DNA from: a virus
Direction: 5' to 3' (one strand)
Length of the DNA stretch: 64,000 nt
IMG/VR virus record: IMGVR_UViG_3300046787_000352
Coordinates: 1-64,000 of that record
Positions 28,814 through 37,397 of the stretch are shown one piece after another. The notes beneath the pieces were generated by a model that ran no database searches, was not told the origin of the DNA, and saw only the letters and a program-made list of their open reading frames with translations. Numbering within the stretch: position 1 is the stretch's first letter; each line of letters begins with the position of its first letter. The translations under genes were made by a program, and so were the position numbers.

Positions 28814-31252
28814 ATGGCCACCAATATCGACAAGGCGCTGTTCCAGCAGCCTCAAGGTCTCGAAGAACTCGCGCAGGACGAATCGCCGATTGAGATCGAG
28901 ATCATCGACCCCGAGGAAGTAAAGATCGGCATGGACGGTCTTGAGATCGACATCATCCCTGGCGAAGAAACTGACGAAGATTTCAACGAAAACATCGCCG
29001 AGCACGTAGACCCTAGTGCCTTGGAGATGCTGTCTGGCGACTTGCTCAGCGACATCGAGAACGACTTGGCCTCACGCAAGGACTGGGAGAAAGCCTACGT
29101 GGAGGGTATCAAGCTCTTGGGTTTGCAGTACGAGGAGCGCACCGAGCCTTGGAACGGTGCCTGCGGCGTCTTCCACCCGATGATTACAGAGGCTGTGGTC
29201 AGGTTCCAGTCAGAGACCATCACAGAGACCTTCCCAGCCCAAGGCCCCGTGCGCACCAAGATTCTTGGCAAAGAGACACCGACCAAGCAAGAAGCCGCGG
29301 TCCGAGTCGAGACCGACATGAACTACCAGTTGACTGAGACCATGGTCGAGTTCCGTCCTGAGCACGAGCGCATGCTGTGGTCATTGCCGGCCACGGGCTC
29401 TGCGTTCAAGAAGGTCTACTTCGACCCAAGCCTTGATCGCCAGACTTCGATCTTCATCCCAGCCGAGGACATGATCTTGCCTTACGGCACGTCGGACATC
29501 CAGTCGTGCTACCGCGTCACGCACCGCATGCGCAAGACCGAGAACGACCTCGTGAAGTTGCAGCGCGCGGGCTTCTACTTGGACGTGGAGCTCCCAGACC
29601 CAAGCAAAGAGTCGAACGACATCCGCAAGGCCAAGGACAAAGAGACAGGTTTCAGCGACCTGAACGACGAGCGCTTCGAGATTTACGAGTGCCACGTGGA
29701 CTTGGATTTGAAGGGCTACGAGGATAAAGACGCAGACGGCGAACCCACGGGCATCGCTCTGCCGTACGTCGTCACCATGTTGAAAACTGACGGAACCATC
29801 TTGGCCATCCGTCGTAACTGGAAGGAAGATGATGAGCTGCGCCTCAAGCGACAACACTTCGTGCACTACCAGTACATTCCTGGTTTCGGTGCCTATGGCT
29901 TCGGTCTGTTCCATCTCATCGGAGGCTACGCCAAGTCGGCCACCAGCATCATGCGTCAGTTGGTGGACGCTGGAACGTTGTCTAACTTGCCCGGCGGTCT
30001 CAAGTCACGGGGACTTCGCATCAAGGGTGATGACACTCCAATTGCACCGGGCGAGTGGCGCGATGTAGACATCGGCTCTGGCGCCATGCGCGACAACATC
30101 TTGCCGCTGCCTTACAAGGAGCCATCTGGCGTCTTGGCCGCATTGATGGACAAGATTGTGGAGGAAGGCCGTCGCTTCGCTTCCACAGCGGACACGAACA
30201 TCTCCGACATGAGTGGCCAGGCCCCAGTGGGCACGACCCTTGCTTTGTTGGAGCGTCAGCTGAAAGTCATGACGGCCGTGCAGGCGCGCGTGCACTACGC
30301 CTTGAAGCAAGAACTTCAGTTGTTGGCTGAGATCATCCGCGACTACAGCGACGACGAGTACAACTACGAGCCAGAGAGCGGCAGCCCGCGCGCGAAGAAG
30401 TCTGACTACAACCACGTCGACATCATCCCCGTGAGCGACCCCAATGCTGCGACCATGTCACAGCGCGTTGTGCAGTACCAAGCCGTGATTCAGATGGCCC
30501 AGATGGCGCCTGACATTTACGACCTGCCCCAGTTGCATCGCAAGATGCTTGAGGTGCTGGGCATCAAGAACGCAGACAAGCTCGTGCCTTTGGAAGACGA
30601 CCAAAAGCCCAAGGACCCAGTGTCCGAAAACATGGCTTTGCTCAAGAACGAGCCGGTCAAGGCGTTCATGTACCAAGACCACGAGTCGCACATCAAGGTG
30701 CACATGTCGGCTATGCAAGACCCCAACATCATGCAGCTGGTTGGTCAAAGCCCCAAGGCTGCCCAGATTCAAGCGGCTGCCATGGCGCACATAGCTGAGC
30801 ACGTTGGCTTTGCGTACCGTCAGAAGATCGAGCAGCAGATGGGCGTGGCGTTGCCACCCGAGGACGAGAAGCTCCCACCAGAAGTCGAGTTGGCTTTGTC
30901 GAGCATGATGGCCCAGGCCGCGCAGCAGGTGTTGCAGCAGAGCCAAGCACAGCAGGCTCAGCAACAAGCACAGCAGCAACAGCAAGACCCAGTGGTGCAG
31001 ATGCAGCAACAAGAGTTGCAGCTCAAGGACCGCGAAGTTGCCGTCAAAGAGCAAAAGCTCAAGATCGACGCAGCCGCGCAGGCAGACAAGTTGCAGTTGG
31101 AGGAGAAGAAGCTGGCTGTCATGGCCGCCGGCCAAGCCGACAAACTCCAAGCTGACCAAGAACGAGACGGTGTCCGCATGGGCATCGAGATCGCACGAAG
31201 CCGCCAGGAGAAGGCGAAGCCACAACAACCACAGGAGAAGCCAGCTAAATGA
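28814..31252 (+). CDS. Portal protein (812 aa)
   Basis: Large portal of the podovirus type: N-terminal acidic arm, then a core with SASDLASRKDWEKAYVEG-like region near residues 75-95, W-N-G-A-C-G, a clip/stem region, and a C-terminal Gln-rich helical barrel (about residues 690-800). It follows the terminase and precedes scaffold and capsid genes, the usual packaging order. Forms the dodecameric DNA entry ring. Confidence 0.85.
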   Translation: MATNIDKALFQQPQGLEELAQDESPIEIEIIDPEEVKIGMDGLEIDIIPGEETDEDFNENIAEHVDPSALEMLSGDLLSDIENDLASRKDWEKAYVEGIKLLGLQYEERTEPWNGACGVFHPMITEAVVRFQSETITETFPAQGPVRTKILGKETPTKQEAAVRVETDMNYQLTETMVEFRPEHERMLWSLPATGSAFKKVYFDPSLDRQTSIFIPAEDMILPYGTSDIQSCYRVTHRMRKTENDLVKLQRAGFYLDVELPDPSKESNDIRKAKDKETGFSDLNDERFEIYECHVDLDLKGYEDKDADGEPTGIALPYVVTMLKTDGTILAIRRNWKEDDELRLKRQHFVHYQYIPGFGAYGFGLFHLIGGYAKSATSIMRQLVDAGTLSNLPGGLKSRGLRIKGDDTPIAPGEWRDVDIGSGAMRDNILPLPYKEPSGVLAALMDKIVEEGRRFASTADTNISDMSGQAPVGTTLALLERQLKVMTAVQARVHYALKQELQLLAEIIRDYSDDEYNYEPESGSPRAKKSDYNHVDIIPVSDPNAATMSQRVVQYQAVIQMAQMAPDIYDLPQLHRKMLEVLGIKNADKLVPLEDDQKPKDPVSENMALLKNEPVKAFMYQDHESHIKVHMSAMQDPNIMQLVGQSPKAAQIQAAAMAHIAEHVGFAYRQKIEQQMGVALPPEDEKLPPEVELALSSMMAQAAQQVLQQSQAQQAQQQAQQQQQDPVVQMQQQELQLKDREVAVKEQKLKIDAAAQADKLQLEEKKLAVMAAGQADKLQADQERDGVRMGIEIARSRQEKAKPQQPQEKPAK

Positions 31253-31449
31253 TTTCCGAATTCGCACGCGTACTGCGCGAACAAGTACGCCAAGATATGA
31301 ACAACTACTGTGACGACCTCGCCAGCGGGGTCTGCCAGTCGTTCGACCAGTATCAAAAACTCTGCGGTGTGATTCAGGGTCTTGCTATCGCAGAGCAATA
31401 CATCATCGACCTTGCAAAGAAAGTGGAGAAAGCAAATGACGAATCCTAA
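31249..31449 (+). CDS. Hypothetical small head-region protein (66 aa)
   Basis: ATG 31249 overlaps the portal stop; AGGAGAAGC precedes it. Helical, soluble, with two Cys (NYCDDLASGVCQSF). Small proteins in this position are common in related phages but have no known role. Confidence 0.7.
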   Translation: MISEFARVLREQVRQDMNNYCDDLASGVCQSFDQYQKLCGVIQGLAIAEQYIIDLAKKVEKANDES

Positions 31450-31885
31450 CGAAGCGGGTCTCATCCTGCCGCCAGGTATCGCGCTACCAGCGCACATTCA
31501 ACCGGTCGACGAGCCGGACGAGGGTGCTGACAACGAAACCAAAGCAGGTGCACTGCCAACGCCAACAGGTTGGAAGCTGCTCTGTGTGGTCCCAGAAGTG
31601 GACGAGAAGATTGCGGGCACGTCCCTCGATCTGGTTCGTGACGCTGCAAGCATGCGTAATGAAGAGCACGGCACCACCGTGCTGTTCGTGCTGCGTGTGG
31701 GTCCAGACGCGTACAAAGACACAACCAAGTTTCCGGGCGGTGCCTGGTGCAAGGAAGGTGACTTCGTGCTCGTGCGTACGTATTCCGGTACGCGTTTCAA
31801 AATTTTCGGAAAAGAATTCCGCCTGCTCAATGACGATCAGGTAGAAGCTGTTGTGCAAGACCCCCGCGGTATCACCCGCGCTTAA
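31436..31885 (+). CDS. GroES-like co-chaperonin (149 aa)
   Basis: ATG 31436 with GGAGAAAGC upstream. After a disordered 40-residue start comes the cpn10 barrel: GWKLLCVVPEVDEKIAGTS, a variable loop, LFVLRVGPDAYKD, GAWCKEGDFVLVRTYSGTRF and FRLLNDDQVEAVV, equivalent to the GroES core. Phage co-chaperonins such as T4 gp31 direct GroEL to fold the capsid protein; the position between portal and scaffold fits. Confidence 0.8.
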   Translation: MTNPNEAGLILPPGIALPAHIQPVDEPDEGADNETKAGALPTPTGWKLLCVVPEVDEKIAGTSLDLVRDAASMRNEEHGTTVLFVLRVGPDAYKDTTKFPGGAWCKEGDFVLVRTYSGTRFKIFGKEFRLLNDDQVEAVVQDPRGITRA

Positions 31886-31894
31886 GGAGAAACT

Positions 31895-32863
31895 ATGAGC
31901 CTGAACGACGAGTTCGAGTTCCCGGACGAGATCGAAGAGAAGAAAGCCGCCACCGGCGGTGAAATCAAATCGACCGAATCCGACGACTTCGAGATTGAAA
32001 TTGTTGACGACACCCCCGCGCAAGACCGTGGCCGCAAGCCGCTGGAGCGCGAGGTAGCCGACCCATCGGAAGATGAGATCGAGTCGTACTCTGATGGTGT
32101 GAAGAAACGCATCAAGGAGTTAACACATGCGCGCCACGACGAGCGTCGCGCTAAAGAGGCCATCCTCCGAGAGAAGGAAGAGCTGGAGCGGGTCACACAA
32201 CAGCTGATTGACGACAACAAGCGTCTCAAGCAGAACCTGCACAACGGCACCGAGCAGTTCATGACACAAGCCAAAACACTGGCCGAGTCAGAGCTGGAGG
32301 CAGCCAAGCGCAAGTACAAGGAAGCTCACGAGGCGTTTGATGCGGATGCTATGGTTGAGGCGCAAGCCGCGATGATGGCAGCTCAAATGAAAATGGCTGA
32401 TGCAAATAAATTTAAGCCAACCCCTTTACAAGAGCGTGAAGTTGAGGTACAAACTAGCCATCGCGAACCCCAACGCGTGCAACCGGACGAAAAAACCTTG
32501 CGCTGGCAAGCTAAAAACCAGTGGTTCGGTGCTGCGGGGTACGAAGAAGTTACCAGCTACGCGCTAGGGCTGCACCAAAAGCTAGTGAACTCAGGCATCA
32601 CTCCCGCGAGTGAGGTCTATTTCGAGCAGATTGATGCTCGCATGAAGTCAAAGTTCCCTGAGATTCTCGGGGCCGACGAAGACAAGCCACGTACAAGTGA
32701 AGTCTCCAAGAAACCAGCGACGGTTGTTGCAGGTGCTACGCGCTCTACGGGCGCGAAAAAAATCCAGTTGACATCAACGCAGGTTGCCCTTGCGAAGAAG
32801 TTTGGACTTACCCCTCAACAATATGCCGCCGAATTGGCAAAAATGGAGAAATCAAATGGCTGA
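31895..32863 (+). CDS. Scaffolding protein (322 aa)
   Basis: Highly charged, with a long coiled coil (about 65-170), then an oligomeric-like C-terminal part ending TQVALAKKFGLTPQQYAAEL. Position between the portal and major capsid genes is that of a scaffold, which guides head assembly and is then released or digested. ATG 31895 with AAGGAGAAAC upstream. Confidence 0.8.
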   Translation: MSLNDEFEFPDEIEEKKAATGGEIKSTESDDFEIEIVDDTPAQDRGRKPLEREVADPSEDEIESYSDGVKKRIKELTHARHDERRAKEAILREKEELERVTQQLIDDNKRLKQNLHNGTEQFMTQAKTLAESELEAAKRKYKEAHEAFDADAMVEAQAAMMAAQMKMADANKFKPTPLQEREVEVQTSHREPQRVQPDEKTLRWQAKNQWFGAAGYEEVTSYALGLHQKLVNSGITPASEVYFEQIDARMKSKFPEILGADEDKPRTSEVSKKPATVVAGATRSTGAKKIQLTSTQVALAKKFGLTPQQYAAELAKMEKSNG

Positions 32864-33308
32864 AAACCGTACACCTCGTGAGCTCGCCTCACGCGAAAAA
32901 AATGTTCGTGCTGTATACGTACCGCCGACATCTCTGCCCGACCCAACACCTGAACCTGGTTATGTGTATCGCTGGATTGCGACTCACGTGCTTGGCCAGG
33001 CTGACCCATCCAACGTGTCTCGCAAGATGCGCGAAGGTTGGCAACCGGTGAAGGCAGAGGACCATCCAGAACTGCAACTGTTCGGTAACGAAAAGTCAGG
33101 AAACGTGGAAATTGGCGGCCTCATGCTCTGCAAGATGCTGACCGAACAAGCCCGTGCCCGCGACGAGTACTACAACCAGCAAGCGCAGAACCAGATGGAA
33201 TCAGTGGACAACCACTTCATGCGAAACAACGACCCCCGTATGCCTCTGTTCAGCGACCGCAAGTCGACGACCAGTCGCGGCGGTGGTTTTGGTTCAGGTT
33301 CAAAGTAA
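32856..33308 (+). CDS. Hypothetical head-associated protein (150 aa)
   Basis: ATG 32856 overlaps the scaffold stop (32861-32863). Contains PPTSLPDPTPEPGYVYRWIA and a Gln/Asn/Met-rich helical end. Found in this position in other phages of the type as an unknown structural protein (recalled). Confidence 0.65.
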   Translation: MAENRTPRELASREKNVRAVYVPPTSLPDPTPEPGYVYRWIATHVLGQADPSNVSRKMREGWQPVKAEDHPELQLFGNEKSGNVEIGGLMLCKMLTEQARARDEYYNQQAQNQMESVDNHFMRNNDPRMPLFSDRKSTTSRGGGFGSGSK

Positions 33309-33323
33309 CTTAGGAGTCCTTAA

Positions 33324-33944
33324 ATGGCATCTACCGCTTCTCCCTACGGCCTCCGTGCCGTAAACGAGTTGGGTGGTCTACCTTATGCTGGTAGCACTCG
33401 CTCGTTCTTGATTAACCCAGCCGGTTACTCAAACAACATTTTCAATGGCAGCATTGTTTTTGTTGGTGATGACGGCTATCTGCAACTCGTGACCGGCACT
33501 GGTGCTGACGCTACGACTAACTCGTTCCCCGGCAACGGTACCTTGACTGGTGCAGTTGGCGTGTTCGTGGGTTGTTCGTATGTGAACGCTCAAGGCCAAG
33601 TGATCTATTCACAGTACTACCCTGCCAGCACAACTGGTGTGGTTCAGGCACTCGTGATTGATGACGACCGCACCGTGTTCCAAGTTCAAGCAGCTGGCGT
33701 TATCAGCCAAACTGAATTGGGCAACAACGTGTACTTGGCTAACGCCCAGTCCACAAGCACTGGTTCGACCACCAACGGCAACAGCAACGTGGCTGTGAAC
33801 GCTACTGCTATCACTACTACCGCTGCTTTCCGCATCGTTGGTTTTGTGAACAGCACAACTTCACAAGTTGGCGACGCGTACACCGACATCTTGGTGAAAT
33901 TCAACCCCGGCTACCACAGCTATTCCAACGCCGTTGGTCTGTAA
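33324..33944 (+). CDS. Virion head protein, beta-rich (206 aa)
   Basis: Beta-rich, Gly/Ser/Thr/Asn-rich protein starting MASTASPYGLRAVNELGG. Located directly before the major capsid gene, so likely a head decoration or accessory head protein. ATG 33324 with AGGAGTCC upstream. Confidence 0.75.
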   Translation: MASTASPYGLRAVNELGGLPYAGSTRSFLINPAGYSNNIFNGSIVFVGDDGYLQLVTGTGADATTNSFPGNGTLTGAVGVFVGCSYVNAQGQVIYSQYYPASTTGVVQALVIDDDRTVFQVQAAGVISQTELGNNVYLANAQSTSTGSTTNGNSNVAVNATAITTTAAFRIVGFVNSTTSQVGDAYTDILVKFNPGYHSYSNAVGL

Positions 33945-33955
33945 GGAGTAAATAA

Positions 33956-34885
33956 ATGGCTATTTCACGCGCACAACTGCTCAAAGAATTGCTGCCAGGC
34001 CTGAACGCTTTGTTCGGCATGGAATACGCACGCTACGGCGAAGAGCACAAAGAAATCTACGAAACAGAGAAATCTGAGCGTAGCTTCGAAGAAGAAACCA
34101 AGCTGGCTGGCTTTGGTGCTGCACCTGTTAAGAACGAAGGCTCTGCCATCGCTTTTGACAACGCACAAGAAGCGTTCACAGCTCGCTACAACCACGAGAC
34201 CATTGCGCTCGGCTTCTCCATCACGGAAGAAGCAGTTGAAGACAACTTGTACGACAGCCTGTCTGCTCGTTACACCAAGTCTTTGGCTCGCGCCATGGCC
34301 TACACCAAGCAAGTGAAAGCTGCATCCGTCATCAACAACGGTTTCAGCGGCAGCTACTTGGGTGGTGACGGTGTGTCATTGTTCGGCGTTAGCTCTGGTG
34401 GCTCACGTGTTGGTCACCCATTGGTGAACGGCTCTGTGAACTACAACAGCCCAACTACCGCTGTTGACTTGAACGAAACTTCGTTGGAAAACGCCGTGAT
34501 TCAGATCGCTGCGTGGACTGATGAACGCGGTCTGTTGATCGCTGCTAAGCCAGTCAAGATGGTCATCCCACCAGCTTTGATGTTCGTTGCTAAGCGTTTG
34601 TTGGATACCGAACTCCGCGTCGGTACTGCTGACAACGACATCAACGCGTTGAAGCAAATGGGTGCTATCCCTGGTGGCTACACCGTCAACCACTTCTTGA
34701 CCGACAGCAATGCCTGGTTCTTGACGACTGACGTGCCAAACGGCTTGAAGCACTTCGAGCGTTCAGCCCTGACCAACAGCATGGACGGTGACTTTGACAC
34801 TGGCAACGTGCGTTACAAGGCTCGCGAGCGTTATAGCTTCGGCTGGTCTGACCCCCTCGGTATGTGGGGCTCTGCCGGCGCCTAA
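33956..34885 (+). CDS. Major capsid protein (309 aa)
   Basis: N-arm MAISRAQLLKELLPGLNALF, an A/P-domain body with LGFSITEEAVEDNLYDSLS, and a C-terminal KARERYSFGWSDPLGMWG. This resembles the HK97-fold Mu gpT-type coat proteins of many short-tailed phages. It is followed immediately by the strongest terminator in the window, as is common for this highly expressed gene. ATG 33956. Confidence 0.9.
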   Translation: MAISRAQLLKELLPGLNALFGMEYARYGEEHKEIYETEKSERSFEEETKLAGFGAAPVKNEGSAIAFDNAQEAFTARYNHETIALGFSITEEAVEDNLYDSLSARYTKSLARAMAYTKQVKAASVINNGFSGSYLGGDGVSLFGVSSGGSRVGHPLVNGSVNYNSPTTAVDLNETSLENAVIQIAAWTDERGLLIAAKPVKMVIPPALMFVAKRLLDTELRVGTADNDINALKQMGAIPGGYTVNHFLTDSNAWFLTTDVPNGLKHFERSALTNSMDGDFDTGNVRYKARERYSFGWSDPLGMWGSAGA

Positions 34886-34898
34886 TCGGCGACACGAG

Positions 34899-34927
34899 AA
34901 AAGGGACTTCGGTCCCTTTTCTTTTTT
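34899..34927 (+). terminator. Strong intrinsic terminator after the capsid gene
   Basis: AAAAGGGAC-TTCG-GTCCCTTTT stem, then CTTTTTT. It ends or attenuates the terminase-to-capsid transcript, so later genes may use read-through or their own promoter. Confidence 0.9.
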
Positions 34928-35033
34928 GTGAAACGGGTGTATATTCACCCCATCCCGGGGTCTCCGGTGTATCTGACAGTCCCGGCTGACGACATGCAGA
35001 CAGATACGCCCCACTTGCATGTAAGGAAACATC
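34928..35033 (+). promoter_or_regulatory. 106-bp gap after the capsid terminator
   Basis: It contains GGGTGTATATTCACCC, a small palindrome with a -10-like TATATT, and an A/G-rich ribosome site (AAGGAAAC) for the 35034 gene. No good -35 is seen, so it is only a weak promoter candidate. Confidence 0.3.
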
Positions 35034-35435
35034 ATGGCAAACACCACATTCAACGGCCCAGTACGGTCGCAAAACGGCTTCCAATCAATCTCTGTGAACA
35101 GCACAACCGGTGCCGTTACAGTCAACTCCGCGTTTGATACCGGTGTTGTTTTGGGTACTCAATCTTTGTCTGGCGCAGGTGCTGTTGACATCACCAACGC
35201 TTTCACCGCTTTGACAACCACTGGCTCAGCCCAAGCGTTGACTTTGGCCAACGGCTCTGCCGGCGAAGTCAAGATCATCACTCACGTGGTTGACGGTGGC
35301 TCTGCTGTGTTGACCCCCACCACAAAAATCGGTTTCTCGACCATCACCTTCACCGGTGTTGGCGAGTCTGCCATGTTGGTTTACACCGCTGCCGGTTGGG
35401 CAATCGTTGCTTTGAACGGCGCTGTTGCAGCCTAA
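35034..35435 (+). CDS. Beta-rich decoration/fibre protein (133 aa)
   Basis: Ser/Thr/Val/Gly-rich, with a regular beta pattern (GAVTVNSAFDTGVVLGTQSL) like capsid fibre or decoration subunits. ATG 35034. Followed by the GGGGC-TTCG-GCCCC hairpin. Assignment is by composition and location. Confidence 0.7.
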   Translation: MANTTFNGPVRSQNGFQSISVNSTTGAVTVNSAFDTGVVLGTQSLSGAGAVDITNAFTALTTTGSAQALTLANGSAGEVKIITHVVDGGSAVLTPTTKIGFSTITFTGVGESAMLVYTAAGWAIVALNGAVAA

Positions 35436-35444
35436 TCAATCTCA

Positions 35445-35458
35445 GGGGCTTCGGCCCC
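35445..35458 (+). terminator. GGGGC-TTCG-GCCCC stem-loop
   Basis: Third copy of the 14-base hairpin, between two head-decoration genes, without a T-run. Possibly an mRNA stability or partial termination element. Confidence 0.5.
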
Positions 35459-35478
35459 CGTTCTAAAGGAGAATTGAT

Positions 35479-35769
35479 ATGACTATGCAAGGCGACGTAA
35501 AAGCCACGCACTTGAGTGCTTCAGGAACTATTTCCAATCAGCGCACACGTGTCAAAGGCTTTTCTATTTGCGCAACAGCGAGCCAGACAGGCACATTGTT
35601 GTTGAAAGATGGCGGCTCGAGTGGTACGACACGGATTGAGATTGACCTTCCATCAAACTCAAACCCTAACTCGTTCTACGTGGCCATCCCGCAAGAAGGC
35701 GTTTTGTTCACAACCGACGTGTATGCCACGTTGACGAACATCGCCAGTGTGACTGTCTTCTACGGGTAA
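35479..35769 (+). CDS. Beta-rich head or fibre protein (96 aa)
   Basis: Ser/Thr-rich beta protein with GTTRIEIDLPSNSNPNSFYV and a terminal ASVTVFYG. AAGGAGAATT precedes ATG 35479. Probably a small structural subunit; no function assigned. Confidence 0.65.
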   Translation: MTMQGDVKATHLSASGTISNQRTRVKGFSICATASQTGTLLLKDGGSSGTTRIEIDLPSNSNPNSFYVAIPQEGVLFTTDVYATLTNIASVTVFYG

Positions 35770-35774
35770 CCACC

Positions 35775-35981
35775 ATGAAAGACCCGTTCGCAAACATGGA
35801 TGAGTCGATGAAGCACGTCCTTGATGGGGTGTCAGTCATCGCAACTGTTGGAACACTGATCGAAATGCTTCCCTCAATCGCCGCACTTTTAACGATTGTC
35901 TGGACGGGCATCCGTATCTACGAGACCAGCACGGTTCAGCGTTTGCTGGGTCGCAAAGGGGGCGAAGATGGCGAGAGCTGA
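35775..35981 (+). CDS. Holin-like membrane protein 1 (68 aa)
   Basis: A hydrophobic stretch (residues about 17-46: VSVIATVGTLIEMLP then IAALLTIVWTGIRIY) makes one or two membrane segments, followed by a charged tail. The pattern ALLTIVWTGIRIYET is common in podovirus holins (recalled). It would open the inner membrane to release the endolysin. Located far (14 kb) from the endolysin gene. ATG 35775. Confidence 0.65.
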   Translation: MKDPFANMDESMKHVLDGVSVIATVGTLIEMLPSIAALLTIVWTGIRIYETSTVQRLLGRKGGEDGES

Positions 35982-36222
35982 TCTTCAAAAGGTAAACGTA
36001 CGCAAGACCCAACACGGGTCAACTCAACTTTTCAAAGAAGGAGGCCACATCATGGCTACAAAAAACAACGGCATCACTACTGCCAAAATGGGTAAAGTCA
36101 AAACTGCTGCTCCAAGCAAAGATGGTGTTGCCTCCAAGGGTAAAACCAAAGGCAAGATGATTGCAATGAAGTCGAGCAAGCCTCTGGGCATGTGCGGCGG
36201 CGGCATGGCCAAGAAGAAGTAA
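35968..36222 (+). CDS. Small basic Lys/Gly-rich protein (84 aa), dual start possible
   Basis: ATG 35968 lies in the holin 3' end with GGGGGCGAAG upstream. A stronger site (AAGGAGGCC) precedes an internal in-frame ATG at 36052, which would give 56 aa. The N-terminal part QHGSTQLFKEGGH and the C-terminal GMCGGGMAKKK are typical of the small 'KGG' phage proteins. Probably a DNA- or virion-associated basic protein. Confidence 0.6.
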   Translation: MARADLQKVNVRKTQHGSTQLFKEGGHIMATKNNGITTAKMGKVKTAAPSKDGVASKGKTKGKMIAMKSSKPLGMCGGGMAKKK

Positions 36223-36237
36223 TTCAAGGAGGCCATC

Positions 36238-36630
36238 ATGGCAACATCCGCATTTGGCAAAGCATTTGCCGAGGCCCGCAAAGCGGGCGACAAAGAGTTC
36301 AGCTTCAATGGCAAGATGTACACCACCGCAATGAAGGGCGAGAAATCAGCCCCAGGCGGCCGTGAACCCGTGCACGTCGATGCGGAGGCAGGTATGTCTC
36401 GCGGTCGTAAAGACTACGTGACAAGCGGCAAGCAGTCGTTTGACACCGAGACAGAGAACATCCCGCCAGACATGAGCGCATACAAGCCACGTCGCGCGCC
36501 TAAGCCTTTGACGGAAGTCACAAAGCCAGGCACACGCACCAACTACGAAAACGAAGACGGCATGAAAAAAGGCGGCTCCGTTAAGGGTTGGGGTAAAGCA
36601 CGCGGCGCGCGCAAAGCGAAGATTTACTGA
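36238..36630 (+). CDS. Small basic protein with KKGGSVKGWGKARG tail (130 aa)
   Basis: ATG 36238 with GGAGGCC upstream. Starts with a short helix (FGKAFAEARKAGDKEFSF) and ends KKGGSVKGWGKARGARKAKI, a repeated-looking basic tail of a type I recall in related phages. Likely packaged or head-associated; function unknown. Confidence 0.7.
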   Translation: MATSAFGKAFAEARKAGDKEFSFNGKMYTTAMKGEKSAPGGREPVHVDAEAGMSRGRKDYVTSGKQSFDTETENIPPDMSAYKPRRAPKPLTEVTKPGTRTNYENEDGMKKGGSVKGWGKARGARKAKIY

Positions 36631-36631
36631 C

Positions 36632-36910
36632 ATGATGGCCAGCCGTGGGATGGGGGCCGTGGCCCCCAGCAAAATGCCAAAAGCCAAGACGGTCACCCGC
36701 AAGGATGACCCGAACAAGGTTGAGGTGTTTGCCGAGGGCGGCAAAGTAAATGCTGCCGGCAACTACACGAAGCCCAGCCTTCGCAAGAAGATTGTGTCGC
36801 AGGTGAAAGCCGCAGCCACCCACGGCACCAAAGCAGGTCAGTGGTCTGCACGTAAAGCGCAACTCGTTGCGAAAAAGTACAAGGCTGCTGGCGGAGGTTA
36901 CAAGGATTGA
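36632..36910 (+). CDS. Small basic protein, GQWSARKAQLV motif (92 aa)
   Basis: ATG 36632. Contains LRKKIVSQVK, then GTKAGQWSARKAQLVAKKYK and AAGGGYKD. I recall this motif in small proteins of many phages and some giant viruses; function unknown. Basic, possibly DNA-binding. Confidence 0.7.
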   Translation: MMASRGMGAVAPSKMPKAKTVTRKDDPNKVEVFAEGGKVNAAGNYTKPSLRKKIVSQVKAAATHGTKAGQWSARKAQLVAKKYKAAGGGYKD

Positions 36911-37140
36911 AAGCCCCTCAGAAATCGCTCAAGGATTGGACCGCGCAGAAGTGGACCACCAAATCCGGCAAGCCGTCTTCCAAGACGGGCGAGCGCTATT
37001 TGCCTGAGAAAGCAATCAAGGCTTTGTCGCCTGCCGAGTATGCAGCAACCACTGCGGCCAAGCGTAAGGGCAAGGCAGCCGGCAAACAGTTTGTAAAGCA
37101 GCCGCCCAAGGTGGCAGCAAAGACCAAGGGGTTCAGATAA
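36907..37140 (+). CDS. DUF5872-like basic protein (77 aa)
   Basis: TTG start within TTGA, with GGAGG upstream. Pattern SLKDWTAQKWTTKSGKPSSK, GERYLPEKAIKALSPAEY and KRKGKAAGKQFVKQP matches my memory of DUF5872, a family shared by phages and giant viruses. Role unknown. Confidence 0.7.
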   Translation: MKAPQKSLKDWTAQKWTTKSGKPSSKTGERYLPEKAIKALSPAEYAATTAAKRKGKAAGKQFVKQPPKVAAKTKGFR

Positions 37141-37397
37141 TGGCTACCAAGAAGACTCCTTCACTGGCCGTCGGCCGTGGCGAGAAACTCCCAGCATCCA
37201 AAGGCGCGGGTCTTACAGCCAAAGGCCGCGCTAAGTACAATGCTGCCACAGGCAGTAATTTGAAGGCGCCGCAGCCGCAGGGTGGCGCGCGCAAGAAGTC
37301 GTTCTGCGCACGTATGTCCGGTATGCCCGGCCCAATGAAAGACGAGAAGGGTAAGCCAACTCGTAAAGCAGCGTCTCTGGCGCGATGGAAATGCTAA
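37140..37397 (+). CDS. DUF6321-like basic protein (85 aa)
   Basis: ATG 37140. Contains GLTAKGRAKYNAATGSNLK, then RKKSFCARMSGMPGPM and RKAASLARWKC, as I recall for DUF6321. Its three Cys and Arg/Lys clusters suggest a small nucleic-acid-binding protein. Shared with giant viruses (recalled). Confidence 0.7.
   Translation: MATKKTPSLAVGRGEKLPASKGAGLTAKGRAKYNAATGSNLKAPQPQGGARKKSFCARMSGMPGPMKDEKGKPTRKAASLARWKC

Noticed and set aside
30900-31020. CAG/CAA-rich stretch in the portal gene as a DNA repeat
   Set aside because: It encodes the normal Gln-rich C-terminal part of this portal type; units are irregular.
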